Origin: CAYFYS01 sp965202905
Lineage (GTDB): Bacteria; Pseudomonadota; Alphaproteobacteria; MPNO01
DNA length: 64,000 bases
Assembly (NCBI GenBank): GCA_965202905.1
Contig: OZ241868.1
Span: 744,001-808,000 of the forward strand
Direction: 5' to 3'
The position numbers were made by a program, and so were the translations under genes. A model generated the notes under the pieces. That model was not told the DNA's origin and ran no database searches. It worked only from the letters and a program-made list of their open reading frames with translations. How positions within the stretch are numbered: position 1 is the stretch's first letter; each line of letters opens with the position of its first letter. This document shows positions 1 through 8,987 of this stretch, in pieces.

Positions 1-348
1 CAGGAAAGCCGAGCCGTAACTGCCCGGGAACCGGGTCTTCAGGTCGGGGTAGGGACCGGCGCCGACGAGGTTGATGTTGCCTGACCCGTCGATCTGGCCG
101 CCGCCGAGGAAGAAGGCGTCGATCCGCCCCTGCGCGGCGCGGTCGTGTAACTCGCTGCCGCCGTCGCTGAATGGGTTGTGGCGCCGGCTGCCGAGGATGC
201 TGGCCCGCGTCCGCCCGCCGCTTTCGGCCTGCACTGCGAGCGCTGCCGCGGCCGGGATCGGCGAGTTGGTGCCGACCGCGACATTGGCCAGCCCTGCGAT
301 CATCCGGGCGAGCACGCAGGCGAGGAACTCCTCGCGGGTGGCCTCCAC
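1..348 (-). CDS. CoA-transferase beta subunit (partial, C-terminus outside window)
   Basis: This is the N-terminal 116 codons of a family I CoA-transferase beta subunit of the glutaconate/3-oxoacid or IpdB-like type, which moves CoA between acyl groups together with the alpha subunit just upstream. The start is GTG, two bases after the alpha-subunit stop, so the pair should be cotranscribed and assemble as a heteromer. The family segments GTNSPIPAAAA (residues 26-36) and GGGQIDGSGNINLVG (82-96) are visible. The ORF has no stop before the window edge. The acyl substrate cannot be read from this fragment. Confidence 0.85.
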   Translation of the reverse strand, partial: MEATREEFLACVLARMIAGLANVAVGTNSPIPAAAALAVQAESGGRTRASILGSRRHNPFSDGGSELHDRAAQGRIDAFFLGGGQIDGSGNINLVGAGPYPDLKTRFPGSYGSAFL

Positions 349-350
349 CG

Positions 351-1199
351 CTAGGCGGCCCGCGCGCCGCCGGTGACGTGCTCATCGAGGTAGCGCGCGA
401 ATCCTTCCCTGGTGCGCGCGGCGGCGGCGTATCCGGCCAAGTGGGCGTGATCGGCCTCATAGGCTCCGGCGAGTGCGAGCGGCCAGGCGCCGTTCGGGAC
501 ATGGACCACGGCCTCGACGTATAGCGGCGCGATGGTGCCCGCCAGATACCGCTCGTCTTCCATCAGATTGCCGTCATACGCGGCCTCACAGGTGGCGATG
601 GTGCGTCTCGCGGCGTGCGCCAGCATGATCGCCTCGCGCGCGTTGCCGACCCACAGGTTACCGTGAGCATCGCCCAGCCGGGCATGGATCAACGCGACAT
701 CGGGCCGCACCGCGGGCAGGACGACCACCGGATCCTCGTCATCGGCGAACGGGTTCTGCATCACCTTCCAGTCGTCGCGATGCGCGAGCAGGTCCGAGCC
801 GATGATCCCGCGCAAGGATACGAACGGCATTCCCTTCTCGCCGGCCTGGATCGCGGCGTACATCGCCTGGCACGTGGCATCCCGCATCTTCAGCGTGCCG
901 TGCTCGACCGCCTGACGAAAACGCGCGGCGGTCCCATGTTCGCCGAGCGAAATGCCGCTGCATTCGAGCCGGGCGACGCAGCCCGCGCCGATCAGGAGGT
1001 CGGCCAGATAGCCGCCCGAGGGCAGACACCACAGGTTCAGATCGCGCACGCCGCAGCGAATCAGGGCGCGCACCGCCGCGCTGGCCGCGCCGGCCTCGGC
1101 CTTCGGCAAGGCAAGGTGGCAGCCGTCGCGGACCGAGGTGAGGGCTGCCTCCAGCGTTGGTTCGCCGTCCGGCACGACCGGTTCCCGTACTGCGGACAT
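351..1199 (-). CDS. CoA-transferase alpha subunit
   Basis: Family I CoA-transferase alpha subunit (glutaconate/3-oxoacid CoA-transferase A-like, about 282 aa). The protein contains the GxGxxADLLIGAG-like segment near residue 60-70 and the LIHARLGDAHGNLWVGNAREA stretch (written here in outline) typical of the fold. It sits directly upstream of the beta subunit with a 2-nt gap. The chosen ATG at 1199 begins MSAVREP. An upstream in-frame TTG at 1235 has a better Shine-Dalgarno match (AGGA, about 6 nt away) and would add 12 residues, so the start is uncertain. The genes are related to those that act in CoA-dependent catabolism of organic acids or steroid rings. The actual substrate is unknown. 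Confidence 0.85.
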   Translation of the reverse strand: MSAVREPVVPDGEPTLEAALTSVRDGCHLALPKAEAGAASAAVRALIRCGVRDLNLWCLPSGGYLADLLIGAGCVARLECSGISLGEHGTAARFRQAVEHGTLKMRDATCQAMYAAIQAGEKGMPFVSLRGIIGSDLLAHRDDWKVMQNPFADDEDPVVVLPAVRPDVALIHARLGDAHGNLWVGNAREAIMLAHAARRTIATCEAAYDGNLMEDERYLAGTIAPLYVEAVVHVPNGAWPLALAGAYEADHAHLAGYAAAARTREGFARYLDEHVTGGARAA

Positions 1200-1276
1200 C
1201 GTTGAGAATGTGATCCCGGGCGTGCCTGCTGGCAAATGGTTTCCTGAAGTCCGTCAGGCCGGCGCAGGTCGCAGGA

Positions 1277-3151
1277 TCAGGCGTTCAGGGTGGTTTCGAC
1301 GGCAAACTCGTTTGAGTCGAGCGCCTGTTGCTGGCGTGCCCACATGGACGCGTAGATGCCACGCCCGGCCAGAAGAGCCCCATGCGTGCCGCGCTCGACG
1401 ATACGGCCTTGGTCGAGCACCAGGATCTCGTCGGCATCGACGACCGTGGAAAGGCGGTGGGCGATCACCAGGGTCGTCCGGCCCCGCGAGACATCCTTGA
1501 GCGCGGCCTGTATCTCCCGCTCCGTGCGGGTATCGAGCGCCGAGGTCGCCTCGTCGAACAGCAGGATCCGCGGCCGCTTCAGGATCGTGCGTGCGATGGC
1601 GACACGCTGCTTCTCGCCTCCGGATAACTTCAGCCCGCGCTCACCGACCATCGTCTGGTAACCGTCGGGCGTGGAGTCGATGAACTCGCCGATCGCGGCC
1701 AGCCTCGCGGCTTCGAGGATGTCTTCTTCGGAGGCGCCGGGCCGACCGTAGGAGATGTTGTAATGGACCGTGTCGTTGAACAGCACGGTGTCCTGCGGGA
1801 CAATGCCGATTGCCGCGCGCACGCTGTCCTGGGTGACGTCGCGGATGTCCTGGCCGTCGATCCGGATCGTACCCGAATCGATGTCGTAGAAGCGGAACAG
1901 CAGGCGCGAGATGGTAGACTTGCCGGCGCCGCTGGGCCCGACGATGGCGACCCGCCTGCCTGCCGGCGCCGTCAGCGAGACGTTTTTGAGGATGGGGCGG
2001 CGCGGGTCGTAACCGAAATCGACGTTCTCGAAGACCACTTCGCCGGGACCCTCGGCCAGCGGCTTCGCGCCCGCCCGGTCCTCGACATCCGCCTCGATCT
2101 TCAGCAGATGGAACATCGCCTCCATGTCGGTCAGCGACTGCTTGATCTCGCGGTAGACAAAACCGAGGAAGCTGAGCGGCATGTAGAGTTGGATCATGTA
2201 GGTGTTGACCATAACGAAATCGCCCACGGTCATCCAGCCGTCGGCCACGCCGTATCCGGCCATGAGCATCACCGTGGTCAGCCCGCAGCCGACGATCAGT
2301 GCCTGGCCGATATTGAGCAGCGACAGCGAGGCGTTGGAGAGCACCGCCGCGCGCTCGTAGCGCCCCAGCGCGTTGTCGAATCGGCTTGCTTCGTAAGCCT
2401 CGTTGCCGAAATATTTGACGGTTTCGTAATTCAGCAGAGAGTCGATCGCTCGGGTGTTAGCTTCCTGGTCGGTCTCGTTCATGCGCCTGCGGTACTTCAG
2501 TCGCCATTCGGTGACCGCCATCGTATAGGCGATAAAACCGAAAATGGTTACAAGCGTCGCCAGCGCAAACCAGATGTTGAACAATGCCCACAGGATCGTG
2601 CACACCATCGCGATCTCGAGCAGGGTGGGCAGGATGTTGAACAGCATGAAACGGAGCAGAAAATCGATCCCCTTGGTGCCCCGTTCGATCACCCGGGAGA
2701 GACCGCCGGTCTGGCGTTCGAGATGGAAGCGCAGCGCGAGCCGGTGAAGGTGCTTGAAGGTTCTCAGCGCGACTCCGCGGATCGCGCGCTGGCCCACCTT
2801 TGCGAAAATGGCATCGCGCAGTTCGGCAAACGCGATCGACAGGACCCGGACGATTCCGTAGCCGACGATCGCGCCGACCGGTACGACGACCAACGCGCCG
2901 CCTGCGCCGCCGAGCATGTCGACCGCGTCCTTGTAGAGCATCGGGACATAGACGACCGCGACTTTGGCCGCGGCCAGAAACGCCAGCGCGACGACGACGC
3001 GGACCTTCGTCTCGACATAGCCCTTGGGCCACAGATAGGGCGCCAGATCGGACAGCGCGCTCCACTCGAAGCGGCCGTCCTTGCGGCGGCCGCTCGACGT
3101 TCGGTGTTCGGAACTCATGGCGAAACGGCTGCCCCGCTTGTTTGGGGTCAT
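1277..3151 (-). CDS. Atm1-type ABC exporter (fused permease and ATPase)
   Basis: Half-size ABC exporter of 624 aa in the inner membrane, of the ABCB7/Atm1 class that exports glutathione-linked sulfur or metal species. The N-terminal half carries the membrane segments (from about residue 50 to 340). The ATPase domain has Walker A GPSGAGKST (about 403), signature LSGGEKQR (about 508), Walker B ILLFDEATSALD (about 530) and the H-loop HRLST (about 565). An internal ATG at 3118 (MSSEHR) is an alternative start; neither has a clear ribosome-binding site. It is divergent from the YdcF-like gene with only about 47 nt between them. The Atm1 assignment rests on overall resemblance. The substrate is inferred. 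Confidence 0.88.
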   Translation of the reverse strand: MTPNKRGSRFAMSSEHRTSSGRRKDGRFEWSALSDLAPYLWPKGYVETKVRVVVALAFLAAAKVAVVYVPMLYKDAVDMLGGAGGALVVVPVGAIVGYGIVRVLSIAFAELRDAIFAKVGQRAIRGVALRTFKHLHRLALRFHLERQTGGLSRVIERGTKGIDFLLRFMLFNILPTLLEIAMVCTILWALFNIWFALATLVTIFGFIAYTMAVTEWRLKYRRRMNETDQEANTRAIDSLLNYETVKYFGNEAYEASRFDNALGRYERAAVLSNASLSLLNIGQALIVGCGLTTVMLMAGYGVADGWMTVGDFVMVNTYMIQLYMPLSFLGFVYREIKQSLTDMEAMFHLLKIEADVEDRAGAKPLAEGPGEVVFENVDFGYDPRRPILKNVSLTAPAGRRVAIVGPSGAGKSTISRLLFRFYDIDSGTIRIDGQDIRDVTQDSVRAAIGIVPQDTVLFNDTVHYNISYGRPGASEEDILEAARLAAIGEFIDSTPDGYQTMVGERGLKLSGGEKQRVAIARTILKRPRILLFDEATSALDTRTEREIQAALKDVSRGRTTLVIAHRLSTVVDADEILVLDQGRIVERGTHGALLAGRGIYASMWARQQQALDSNEFAVETTLNA

Positions 3152-3198
3152 ATGGGGTTTCGCGACCGGCGTGACCAGCCGAAGGCCTGAGCCCCGCG

Positions 3199-3990
3199 GT
3201 GTTCGGCGTCTCCAAGATCTTATGGTGGCTGTTTCAGCCGGCGAACTTGCTGCTGATCGGGCTCGTGCTGTTCAGCTTGCTGTCCTATGTGCCGCGCTAC
3301 CTCCGCTTCGGCAGGGCAGGGGTCGCGATCGCGACGGCCTGCGCGGTGACCGTCTCGGTCCTGCCCGCCGGAAACTGGCTGCTCAGGCCGCTCGAAAACC
3401 GCTTTCCCGTCATCGGCTCGCTGCCCACACATGTGACCGGATTGATCACTCTCGGCGGCGCGATCAATCCAATGATGACCGATGAGCACGGCCAAGTCGT
3501 CCTCAACGGCAGGGCGGAACGGCTGACCAGCTTCATCGCCCTGGCCCGGCGTCACCCCGACCTGCGCCTGGTCTTTTGCGGCGGGTCGGGTTCGCTGCTC
3601 CGGCAGGAATTCAAGGAAGCGACGGTCGCCAAGCGCTTCTTCGCCGAGATGGGCCTGGATCCGGCGCGCGTGACGTTCGAAGGGACATCGCGAAACACAT
3701 ACGAAAACGCGCTTAGCTGCGCCGCCCTGCTGCGGCCGTCGGAAGGCAACCAAGTTTGGGCGCTGATAACGTCCGCTTCCCACATGCCGCGGACCGTCGG
3801 CGTCTTTCGTAAGGCCGGGTTCACGGTTCTTCCATATCCGGTGGATTATGTCACCAGCAGCCGGGCAGCCGGATACCGCGCCGGGCTGCTTGCCGGGCTG
3901 GTGTGGCTGAGCAGCGGGATTTACGAGTGGTTGGGACTGATCGCCTATCGGAGTCTCGGGCGGACGGATGAACTGTTTCCGGGCCCGTAG
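3199..3990 (+). CDS. YdcF/ElyC-family DUF218 membrane protein
   Basis: DUF218 (YdcF/SanA/ElyC) protein of 263 aa with a GTG start. Two N-terminal hydrophobic segments (residues about 8-28 and 41-58) anchor a cytoplasmic or periplasmic alpha/beta domain. The domain contains LITLGGAIN, VFCGGSG, a conserved EGTSRNTYENA segment and the ITSASHMPR segment characteristic of the family. E. coli relatives (ElyC, SanA) affect envelope integrity and undecaprenyl-phosphate use at low temperature, but their biochemistry is not settled. It precedes two peptidoglycan-lytic genes on the same strand, which fits an envelope role. The specific function is unknown. Confidence 0.85.
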   Translation: MFGVSKILWWLFQPANLLLIGLVLFSLLSYVPRYLRFGRAGVAIATACAVTVSVLPAGNWLLRPLENRFPVIGSLPTHVTGLITLGGAINPMMTDEHGQVVLNGRAERLTSFIALARRHPDLRLVFCGGSGSLLRQEFKEATVAKRFFAEMGLDPARVTFEGTSRNTYENALSCAALLRPSEGNQVWALITSASHMPRTVGVFRKAGFTVLPYPVDYVTSSRAAGYRAGLLAGLVWLSSGIYEWLGLIAYRSLGRTDELFPGP

Positions 3991-4080
3991 GAACGGTTGT
4001 CCGCATTGCATCGGGTTTCGATCCTGTGGCACTAACGTCGGGTCGAGCCGTCGCGTCCGTGACAGCCAGAGGGGACGCCC

Positions 4081-5067
4081 ATGTTGACTCTCTTCGCCCG
4101 CCGCGCCGCTATCGCCTGCGCGATCGCCGCTGCGGCGTTGACCGCGCCCGCCGCCGCCGCGCCGGCCGAACAAGACTTCGAGTCCTTCATCGAGGGCGTC
4201 CGCGCCGAAGCGCGCGCGCGCGGCTTGAAGGAGGCGACGATCGTCGCGGCGCTGCGCGATGTCCGGCCGATCGTCCGGGTGGTCGAGCTCGACCGCAAGC
4301 AACCCGAGTTCACCCTGACGATCGACCAGTACATGTCGCGGGTGGTCTCGCAGGTCCGGGTCAGGAAGGGCAGGGAGCGGCTTGCCAAACACGCCGCCCT
4401 GTTGCGGAAGGTCGCCGCCAGGTTCCGGGTGCAGCCGCGCTTCATCGTCGCGCTGTGGGGCATCGAAACCGATTTCGGCCGGCTGAAGGGCGGCTTCCCG
4501 GTGGTCGCCGCGCTGGCGACGCTCGCCCATGACGGGCGCCGGTCGGCTTACTTCCGCAAGGAGCTGTTCAACGCGCTGACCATCATCGACCAGGGCCACA
4601 TCACGGCCAGGGAAATGATCGGCTCCTGGGCCGGGGCGATGGGCCAGAACCAGTTCATGCCCTCGTCTTTCCTGCGTTTTGCCGTCGACTACGACGGCGA
4701 CGGCCGGCGGAACATCTGGACCAGCCAGGAGGATGTCTTCGCCTCGACCGCCAACTATCTGGCCAAGGTCGGCTGGCGCGACGATCAGACCTGGGGACGG
4801 CGCATTCGGCTTCCGGCGAATTTCGACTCCGAGCTTCTCGGTCTGAAGACCCGCAAAGGGCTCATGGAATGGCAGAGTCTCGGGGTCAGGCGGCCCGACG
4901 GCAGCAACCTGCCCACCCGCAACCTGAGCGCGTCGATCGTCCGCCACGGCGAAATCGGGCCAGCCTACGTTGTCTACGACAACTACCGCGCAATCCTGAA
5001 ATGGAACCGGGCGCATTTCTTTGCGACCGCCGTAGGGAGCCTTGCCGATCGGATCGCCGGCGGTTAA
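4081..5067 (+). CDS. Lytic murein transglycosylase, MltB family
   Basis: Periplasmic lytic transglycosylase (328 aa) that cleaves the MurNAc-GlcNAc bond of peptidoglycan with formation of 1,6-anhydroMurNAc. A Sec signal peptide covers residues about 1-26 (arginine-rich start, long Ala core, AAAAPA). The SLT_2 catalytic domain follows, with the catalytic Glu in LWGIETDFG (about residue 125) and the family segments GSWAGAMGQNQFMPSSF and YDGDGRRNIW. No lipobox is present, so it is soluble rather than a lipoprotein. ATG at 4081 has AGAGGGG about 8 nt upstream. The downstream rlpA-like gene starts at or near its stop, suggesting cotranscription of two wall-lytic enzymes. Confidence 0.92.
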   Translation: MLTLFARRAAIACAIAAAALTAPAAAAPAEQDFESFIEGVRAEARARGLKEATIVAALRDVRPIVRVVELDRKQPEFTLTIDQYMSRVVSQVRVRKGRERLAKHAALLRKVAARFRVQPRFIVALWGIETDFGRLKGGFPVVAALATLAHDGRRSAYFRKELFNALTIIDQGHITAREMIGSWAGAMGQNQFMPSSFLRFAVDYDGDGRRNIWTSQEDVFASTANYLAKVGWRDDQTWGRRIRLPANFDSELLGLKTRKGLMEWQSLGVRRPDGSNLPTRNLSASIVRHGEIGPAYVVYDNYRAILKWNRAHFFATAVGSLADRIAGG

Positions 5068-5080
5068 TTTCTTCGACTTG

Positions 5081-5986
5081 ATGAACTGCGCCGTTTCGAG
5101 ATCGCGACGCATAGCCGGGATCGTCGGGCGACGGTTGTGCCCGGCGGTGGCCGTCGCCGCCGCGCTGTTCCTGAGCTCATGCGCGGCGCCGGAGCGCCAT
5201 TCCCAGCCGCCGCCCGGCAAACCCGCCGGCGGGCAGTACAAGGTCGGAAAACCGTACAGAATCAACGGGATCACCTACCGCCCAGCAGTCGATTACGGCT
5301 ATGTCGAGACCGGGATCGCGTCCTGGTACGGCTCGAAGTTCCACGGCCGCGCCACCGCCAACGGCGAAATCTTCGACATGAACGCGGTAAGCGCTGCACA
5401 CCGCACCCTGCCGTTGCCGAGCGTCGTGCGGGTGACCAACCTTGAGAACGGGCGCTCGATAGCGGTGCGGGTGAACGACCGCGGCCCGTTCGTCGGCCGG
5501 CGAATCATCGACCTGTCGCGCCGCACGGCCCAGCTCCTGGGCTTCAAGGGCAAGGGGTTGGCCCGGGTCAGGGTCGAGATCATGGCAAGGGAAAGCCGGC
5601 GGATCGCGGCGATTGCCAACGGTGGGCGGCTTCCCGAGGATCTGGCGATCTTCCGTGACCCCAAGCCGGTGCGGGTTACGTTCATCGACACCTCGCCGCT
5701 GCCGGCCACCAAGCCCGCGCAGGGGCCGGTCCTCGCCCGGACGGCAACCGATGAAAGCGCGAAGCGTTACTACGTCCAAGCCGGCGCCTTTCGCCAATAC
5801 GAGAACGCGGTCAGGCTCCAGTCCTCGCTCGCATCCGTGGGCGAGGTTGCGATCGTCCCCGCGATTTCCGATGCGCCGATCTACCGGGTGCGCATCGGAC
5901 CCTATGACGATCCCGCCGAGGCAAAGGAGTTGCTGGGCATCGTCGCGGCCAGGGGACAATCCGATGCCCGGGTCGTTTTCGATTGA
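5081..5986 (+). CDS. rlpA: RlpA-like septal-ring lipoprotein with SPOR domain
   Basis: Outer-membrane lipoprotein of about 301 aa. The N-terminal signal ends in a lipobox LFLSSC (Cys at about residue 34). A double-psi beta-barrel follows, with the RlpA signature ETGIASWYGSKFHGRATANGE-like stretch, VTNLENGRS and VNDRGPF. The last 75 residues form a SPOR domain (YYVQAGAFRQYENA ... VRIGPYDDPAEA) that binds denuded glycan at division sites. RlpA in other bacteria is a lytic transglycosylase acting on such strands. ATG at 5081 gives a clean lipoprotein signal; a TTG at 5042 inside the previous gene is the alternative. It follows MltB with a 13-nt gap. Confidence 0.9.
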   Translation: MNCAVSRSRRIAGIVGRRLCPAVAVAAALFLSSCAAPERHSQPPPGKPAGGQYKVGKPYRINGITYRPAVDYGYVETGIASWYGSKFHGRATANGEIFDMNAVSAAHRTLPLPSVVRVTNLENGRSIAVRVNDRGPFVGRRIIDLSRRTAQLLGFKGKGLARVRVEIMARESRRIAAIANGGRLPEDLAIFRDPKPVRVTFIDTSPLPATKPAQGPVLARTATDESAKRYYVQAGAFRQYENAVRLQSSLASVGEVAIVPAISDAPIYRVRIGPYDDPAEAKELLGIVAARGQSDARVVFD

Positions 5987-6114
5987 TTTGCAGAATTTTA
6001 ACGTGCTTTTTTAAGCTATTTTCTTCTAAGAAGACTTGTGTGCGCCGCCAACCCGCGTTGATCCGTCCCGACTTTGACGAGCTGCCTGGGGGTAACCGCG
6101 GAACGCGTATAGCT

Positions 6115-7233
6115 ATGCCTGCGAGCAACATCCTGCGTTCGCGTATCGCGTTACTCGAATCGATGGTGATCGCTTGTGTTCTGGCTTCGGCCGCCCCAGC
6201 CGGCGCCGAGACGACCGAATCGGTGCCCACGCGCGCCGCGCGGGCGATCATCGTCGATTCCGGGTCCGGTGTGGTGCTGATTGAGAAGAACGCCGACGAA
6301 CCGGTCCCGCCGGCCTCGCTCGGCAAGCTGATGACCGTCTACATGGTCTTCGAGCGGCTGAAGGACGGCCGGCTCAGTCTGGATGACCGGTTCCTGGTGA
6401 GCCGCAAGGCTTGGCGCACTGGCGGGTCGAAAACCTTCGTCGGAGTCGGCAAGTGGGTCCGCGTAGAAGACCTCCTGCGCGGCACCATCGTCCAATCGGG
6501 CAACGACGCCTGCATCGTGATCGCGGAAGGGATCGGCGGCTCCGAACAGCGCTTCGCCGAGATGATGACCAAGCGCGCGCGGGAGATCGGCCTGACGAAA
6601 TCGATGTTCAGGAACGCCACCGGCCTGCCCAGGCGGGGACACGTGATGACCGCGCGCGACCTCGCGATCGTGTCGCGGCGGATCATTGAGGAATTCCCGG
6701 AGTTCTACACTCTGTTCGCGGAGCGCAGCTTCACCTACAGCAAGATCAAGCAACGCAACAGAAACTCGCTACTCTACCAGGATATCGGGGCGGACGGGCT
6801 GAAAACCGGCTACACCAGCGCAGTCGGCTACGGCTTGGCCGGATCGGCGTCCCGCGACGGACGCCGCGTGATCGTGGTGCTGCTGGGCCTGAAGCACCAT
6901 CGTATCCGTGCTCGCGAGGGCGCCCGCTTGGTGGGGTGGGTGTTTCTCGCGTTCGAGACCTGCGAGCTGTTCCAGCGCGGCGCGACCCTGGAGAAGGCCG
7001 ATGTCTGGCTGGGCGCCCGGGCGACGCTGCCGTTGGTGGTCGACCGCAACGTCACGCTGACCATACGGCCAGGATCGTCTATAAGGCCTCCACTCGGCCG
7101 GCTGATCATCAGCGTGCCGGGACGCAAGGACATGGAGGTTCAGTTGGTTGCGGGCGACAGCGTCGACAGGCTGGGGCCGATGGGCCGGCTGAGCGGGGCG
7201 ATCCGCTATATGCTGTGGGGCGAATCGGGATGA
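6115..7233 (+). CDS. dacA: D-alanyl-D-alanine carboxypeptidase (PBP5/6 family)
   Basis: Penicillin-binding D,D-carboxypeptidase (372 aa) that trims the terminal D-Ala of peptidoglycan stem peptides. All three active-site motifs are visible: SLGK in PPASLGKLMTVYM, SGN in VQSGNDACIV, and KTG in GLKTGYTSAVGYG. A signal peptide ends near AAPAGAE. The C-terminal domain is PBP5-like, but no convincing amphipathic membrane anchor is seen at the end. ATG at 6115 places the signal at the N-terminus; an upstream in-frame extension to 5983 is unlikely because it adds 44 non-conserved residues. The stop lies 13 nt before tmk, the usual alphaproteobacterial dacA-tmk-holB order. Confidence 0.92.
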   Translation: MPASNILRSRIALLESMVIACVLASAAPAGAETTESVPTRAARAIIVDSGSGVVLIEKNADEPVPPASLGKLMTVYMVFERLKDGRLSLDDRFLVSRKAWRTGGSKTFVGVGKWVRVEDLLRGTIVQSGNDACIVIAEGIGGSEQRFAEMMTKRAREIGLTKSMFRNATGLPRRGHVMTARDLAIVSRRIIEEFPEFYTLFAERSFTYSKIKQRNRNSLLYQDIGADGLKTGYTSAVGYGLAGSASRDGRRVIVVLLGLKHHRIRAREGARLVGWVFLAFETCELFQRGATLEKADVWLGARATLPLVVDRNVTLTIRPGSSIRPPLGRLIISVPGRKDMEVQLVAGDSVDRLGPMGRLSGAIRYMLWGESG

Positions 7234-7246
7234 TTCGCCGGCGGGC

Positions 7247-7885
7247 GTGAAGCGGGGTCGCTTCATCACGTTTGAAGGCGGCGAGGGGGCGGGAAAATCG
7301 ACCCAGACCGCCCGCCTGACGCAGGCCCTGCGCGCGCGAGGCCACCCAGTCCTCGCCACGCGCGAGCCCGGCGGGACGCCGGGCGCCGAGCGTGTCCGCG
7401 CGCTGATTCTCCAGGAAGACGGCCACGACTGGGATCCGGTCTCGGAGGCCTTGCTGCACTTCGCTGCCCGGCGCGAGCATGTCGAGAAAACCATCCGCCC
7501 GGCGCTGGAGTCTGGGACCTGGGTGATCTCCGACCGATTCGCCGATTCGACCCTGGCCTATCAGGGCTACGGCGCCGGCGGGGCGATCCAGACCATCCGC
7601 ACGATCGAGTCGGCGTGCTTGGGCGGTTTCAGGCCCGAACTGAGCGTGATCCTCGACCTCGAGGCCGCCGCCGGGCTCAAGCGGGCGCGCGCACGATCTC
7701 CCGACGGCGACCGCTACGAGAAGCGGCCGCTTGCCTTTCATCAGCGCCTTCGCGAGGGCTTTCTCGCAATCGCACGGGCCGCGCCCGGGCGCTGCGTGGT
7801 GATCGACGCGGGCCAGGACGAAGCTGCGACGGCGGCGGCGGTGCTTGAAGCGATGGACCAGCGGCTGCCAGAGGCTGTACGGTGA
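7247..7885 (+). CDS. tmk: Thymidylate kinase
   Basis: dTMP kinase (212 aa), which phosphorylates dTMP to dTDP with ATP. The P-loop is FEGGEGAGKST (residues 9-19). The DR motif (DRFADSTLAYQGYGAG) and a lid containing RARARS are present. The start is GTG at 7247. The stop overlaps the GTG start of holB (GTGA), which implies translational coupling. Length and motif order match the bacterial family. Confidence 0.95.
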   Translation: MKRGRFITFEGGEGAGKSTQTARLTQALRARGHPVLATREPGGTPGAERVRALILQEDGHDWDPVSEALLHFAARREHVEKTIRPALESGTWVISDRFADSTLAYQGYGAGGAIQTIRTIESACLGGFRPELSVILDLEAAAGLKRARARSPDGDRYEKRPLAFHQRLREGFLAIARAAPGRCVVIDAGQDEAATAAAVLEAMDQRLPEAVR

Positions 7886-8949
7886 GCGCGGCCCCGCCGC
7901 CGCGCGAAAACCCCGGCCTGCTGGGCCATGACTCTGCGGAGACGGTCTTCTTCGACAGATGGCGGTCGGGGCGGCTCGCCCATGCTTGGCTGATCACCGG
8001 GCCGGCCGGGATCGGCAAGGCGACGCTGGCCTACCGGATCGCGCGTTTCCTGCTGGCCGACGGCGGGGGCACGCGGGCCGGACCGCTTGCGGTTCCGGTG
8101 GACCACCCGGTGTTTCGCCGCGTCGCCTCGGGCGGACACACCGACCTGATGGTGCTTTCGCGCACGGCAGGCGAGGGGGGCGACGGCCCGCGCACCGTCA
8201 TCGGAGTCGATGCGGTGCGCGCCGCGGGCCGGTTCCTGTCGCTGACCGCAGGCGAGTCCGGTTGGCGCGTGGTGGTCGTCGACAGCGCCGATGAGCTTAA
8301 TGCCAGCGGCGCCAACGCCTTGTTGAAGGTTCTTGAGGAGCCGCCGGCACACACGGCGATTTTGCTGGTCTCCCACACCCCCGGACGGCTGCCGGCAACG
8401 GTGCGCTCGCGCTGCTGCCGGCTGAGGCTGGGCCGGCTTTCCGAGCCGGTGATGCAGGAACTGACGGACCGCATGCTGCCCGATGTCGAGGCCGACGACC
8501 GCGAAAGCCTGCTGGTGCTCGCCGAAGGCAGCATCGGCCGGGCGCTCGCCATGGCCGAGGGGCGGGGTCTGGCGCTGTTCCGCGAGATGATGGGGCTGCT
8601 GGCCGGCCTTTCCGCGCCTGACGTGCCGGCGCTGCACGGCTTCGGCGACCGGCTGTCCAGGCGCGATGCCGAGGCCGCCTGGCGGACGGCGATGCAGCTT
8701 TGGCTGTGGTGGCTCGCCCGCGTCGCCCGGGCGGGGACCGCGGCGCCGGCCGCGCTCGCCGGCGGCGAGATCGTTCCGGGCGAGGCGGAGATCGCCCAGG
8801 CATTGATTGCGCGCGCCGGGCTTGAAAAGCTGGTGGGGGTGTGGGAGAAGAGCGCCGCACTGATCGCCCGGGCCGACGGCGTGAACCTTGACCGCAAGCA
8901 GGTCGTGATCGGCGTCTTTCAGCAACTCCAGACCGCGATGCGGGGTTGA
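7882..8949 (+). CDS. holB: DNA polymerase III delta' subunit
   Basis: Clamp-loader subunit (355 aa) of the AAA+ type. It has a P-loop-like GPAGIGKATLAY (near residue 40), the segment NASGANALLKVLEEPP, and an SRC motif in VRSRCCRLRL. The usual zinc-binding cysteine cluster of the gamma/tau family is not seen, as is common in alphaproteobacterial delta' proteins. The GTG start overlaps the tmk stop. The next gene, metG, begins 38 nt after the holB stop. The order tmk-holB-metG-tatD supports the name. Confidence 0.93.
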   Translation: MSAAPPPRENPGLLGHDSAETVFFDRWRSGRLAHAWLITGPAGIGKATLAYRIARFLLADGGGTRAGPLAVPVDHPVFRRVASGGHTDLMVLSRTAGEGGDGPRTVIGVDAVRAAGRFLSLTAGESGWRVVVVDSADELNASGANALLKVLEEPPAHTAILLVSHTPGRLPATVRSRCCRLRLGRLSEPVMQELTDRMLPDVEADDRESLLVLAEGSIGRALAMAEGRGLALFREMMGLLAGLSAPDVPALHGFGDRLSRRDAEAAWRTAMQLWLWWLARVARAGTAAPAALAGGEIVPGEAEIAQALIARAGLEKLVGVWEKSAALIARADGVNLDRKQVVIGVFQQLQTAMRG

Positions 8950-8987
8950 CCGGTTTCGGCGCCGGCCAATCACACCGGAGAGCGCGC

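Noticed and set aside
1763..3190. Long + strand ORF opposite the Atm1-type exporter
   Set aside because: It is antisense to an intact ABC exporter with all motifs. The translation is Asp/Arg/Gln-rich with no recognisable domain, as expected for a shadow in high-GC DNA.
3220..5274. 684-codon minus-strand ORF across the YdcF-like and MltB genes
   Set aside because: Antisense to two clear genes; low-complexity product.
5987..6114. AT-rich gap between rlpA and dacA as a terminator
   Set aside because: Only short weak stems (GCTT-TTTT-AAGC, CTTCT-AAGAAG) with no proper GC stem plus T-run.
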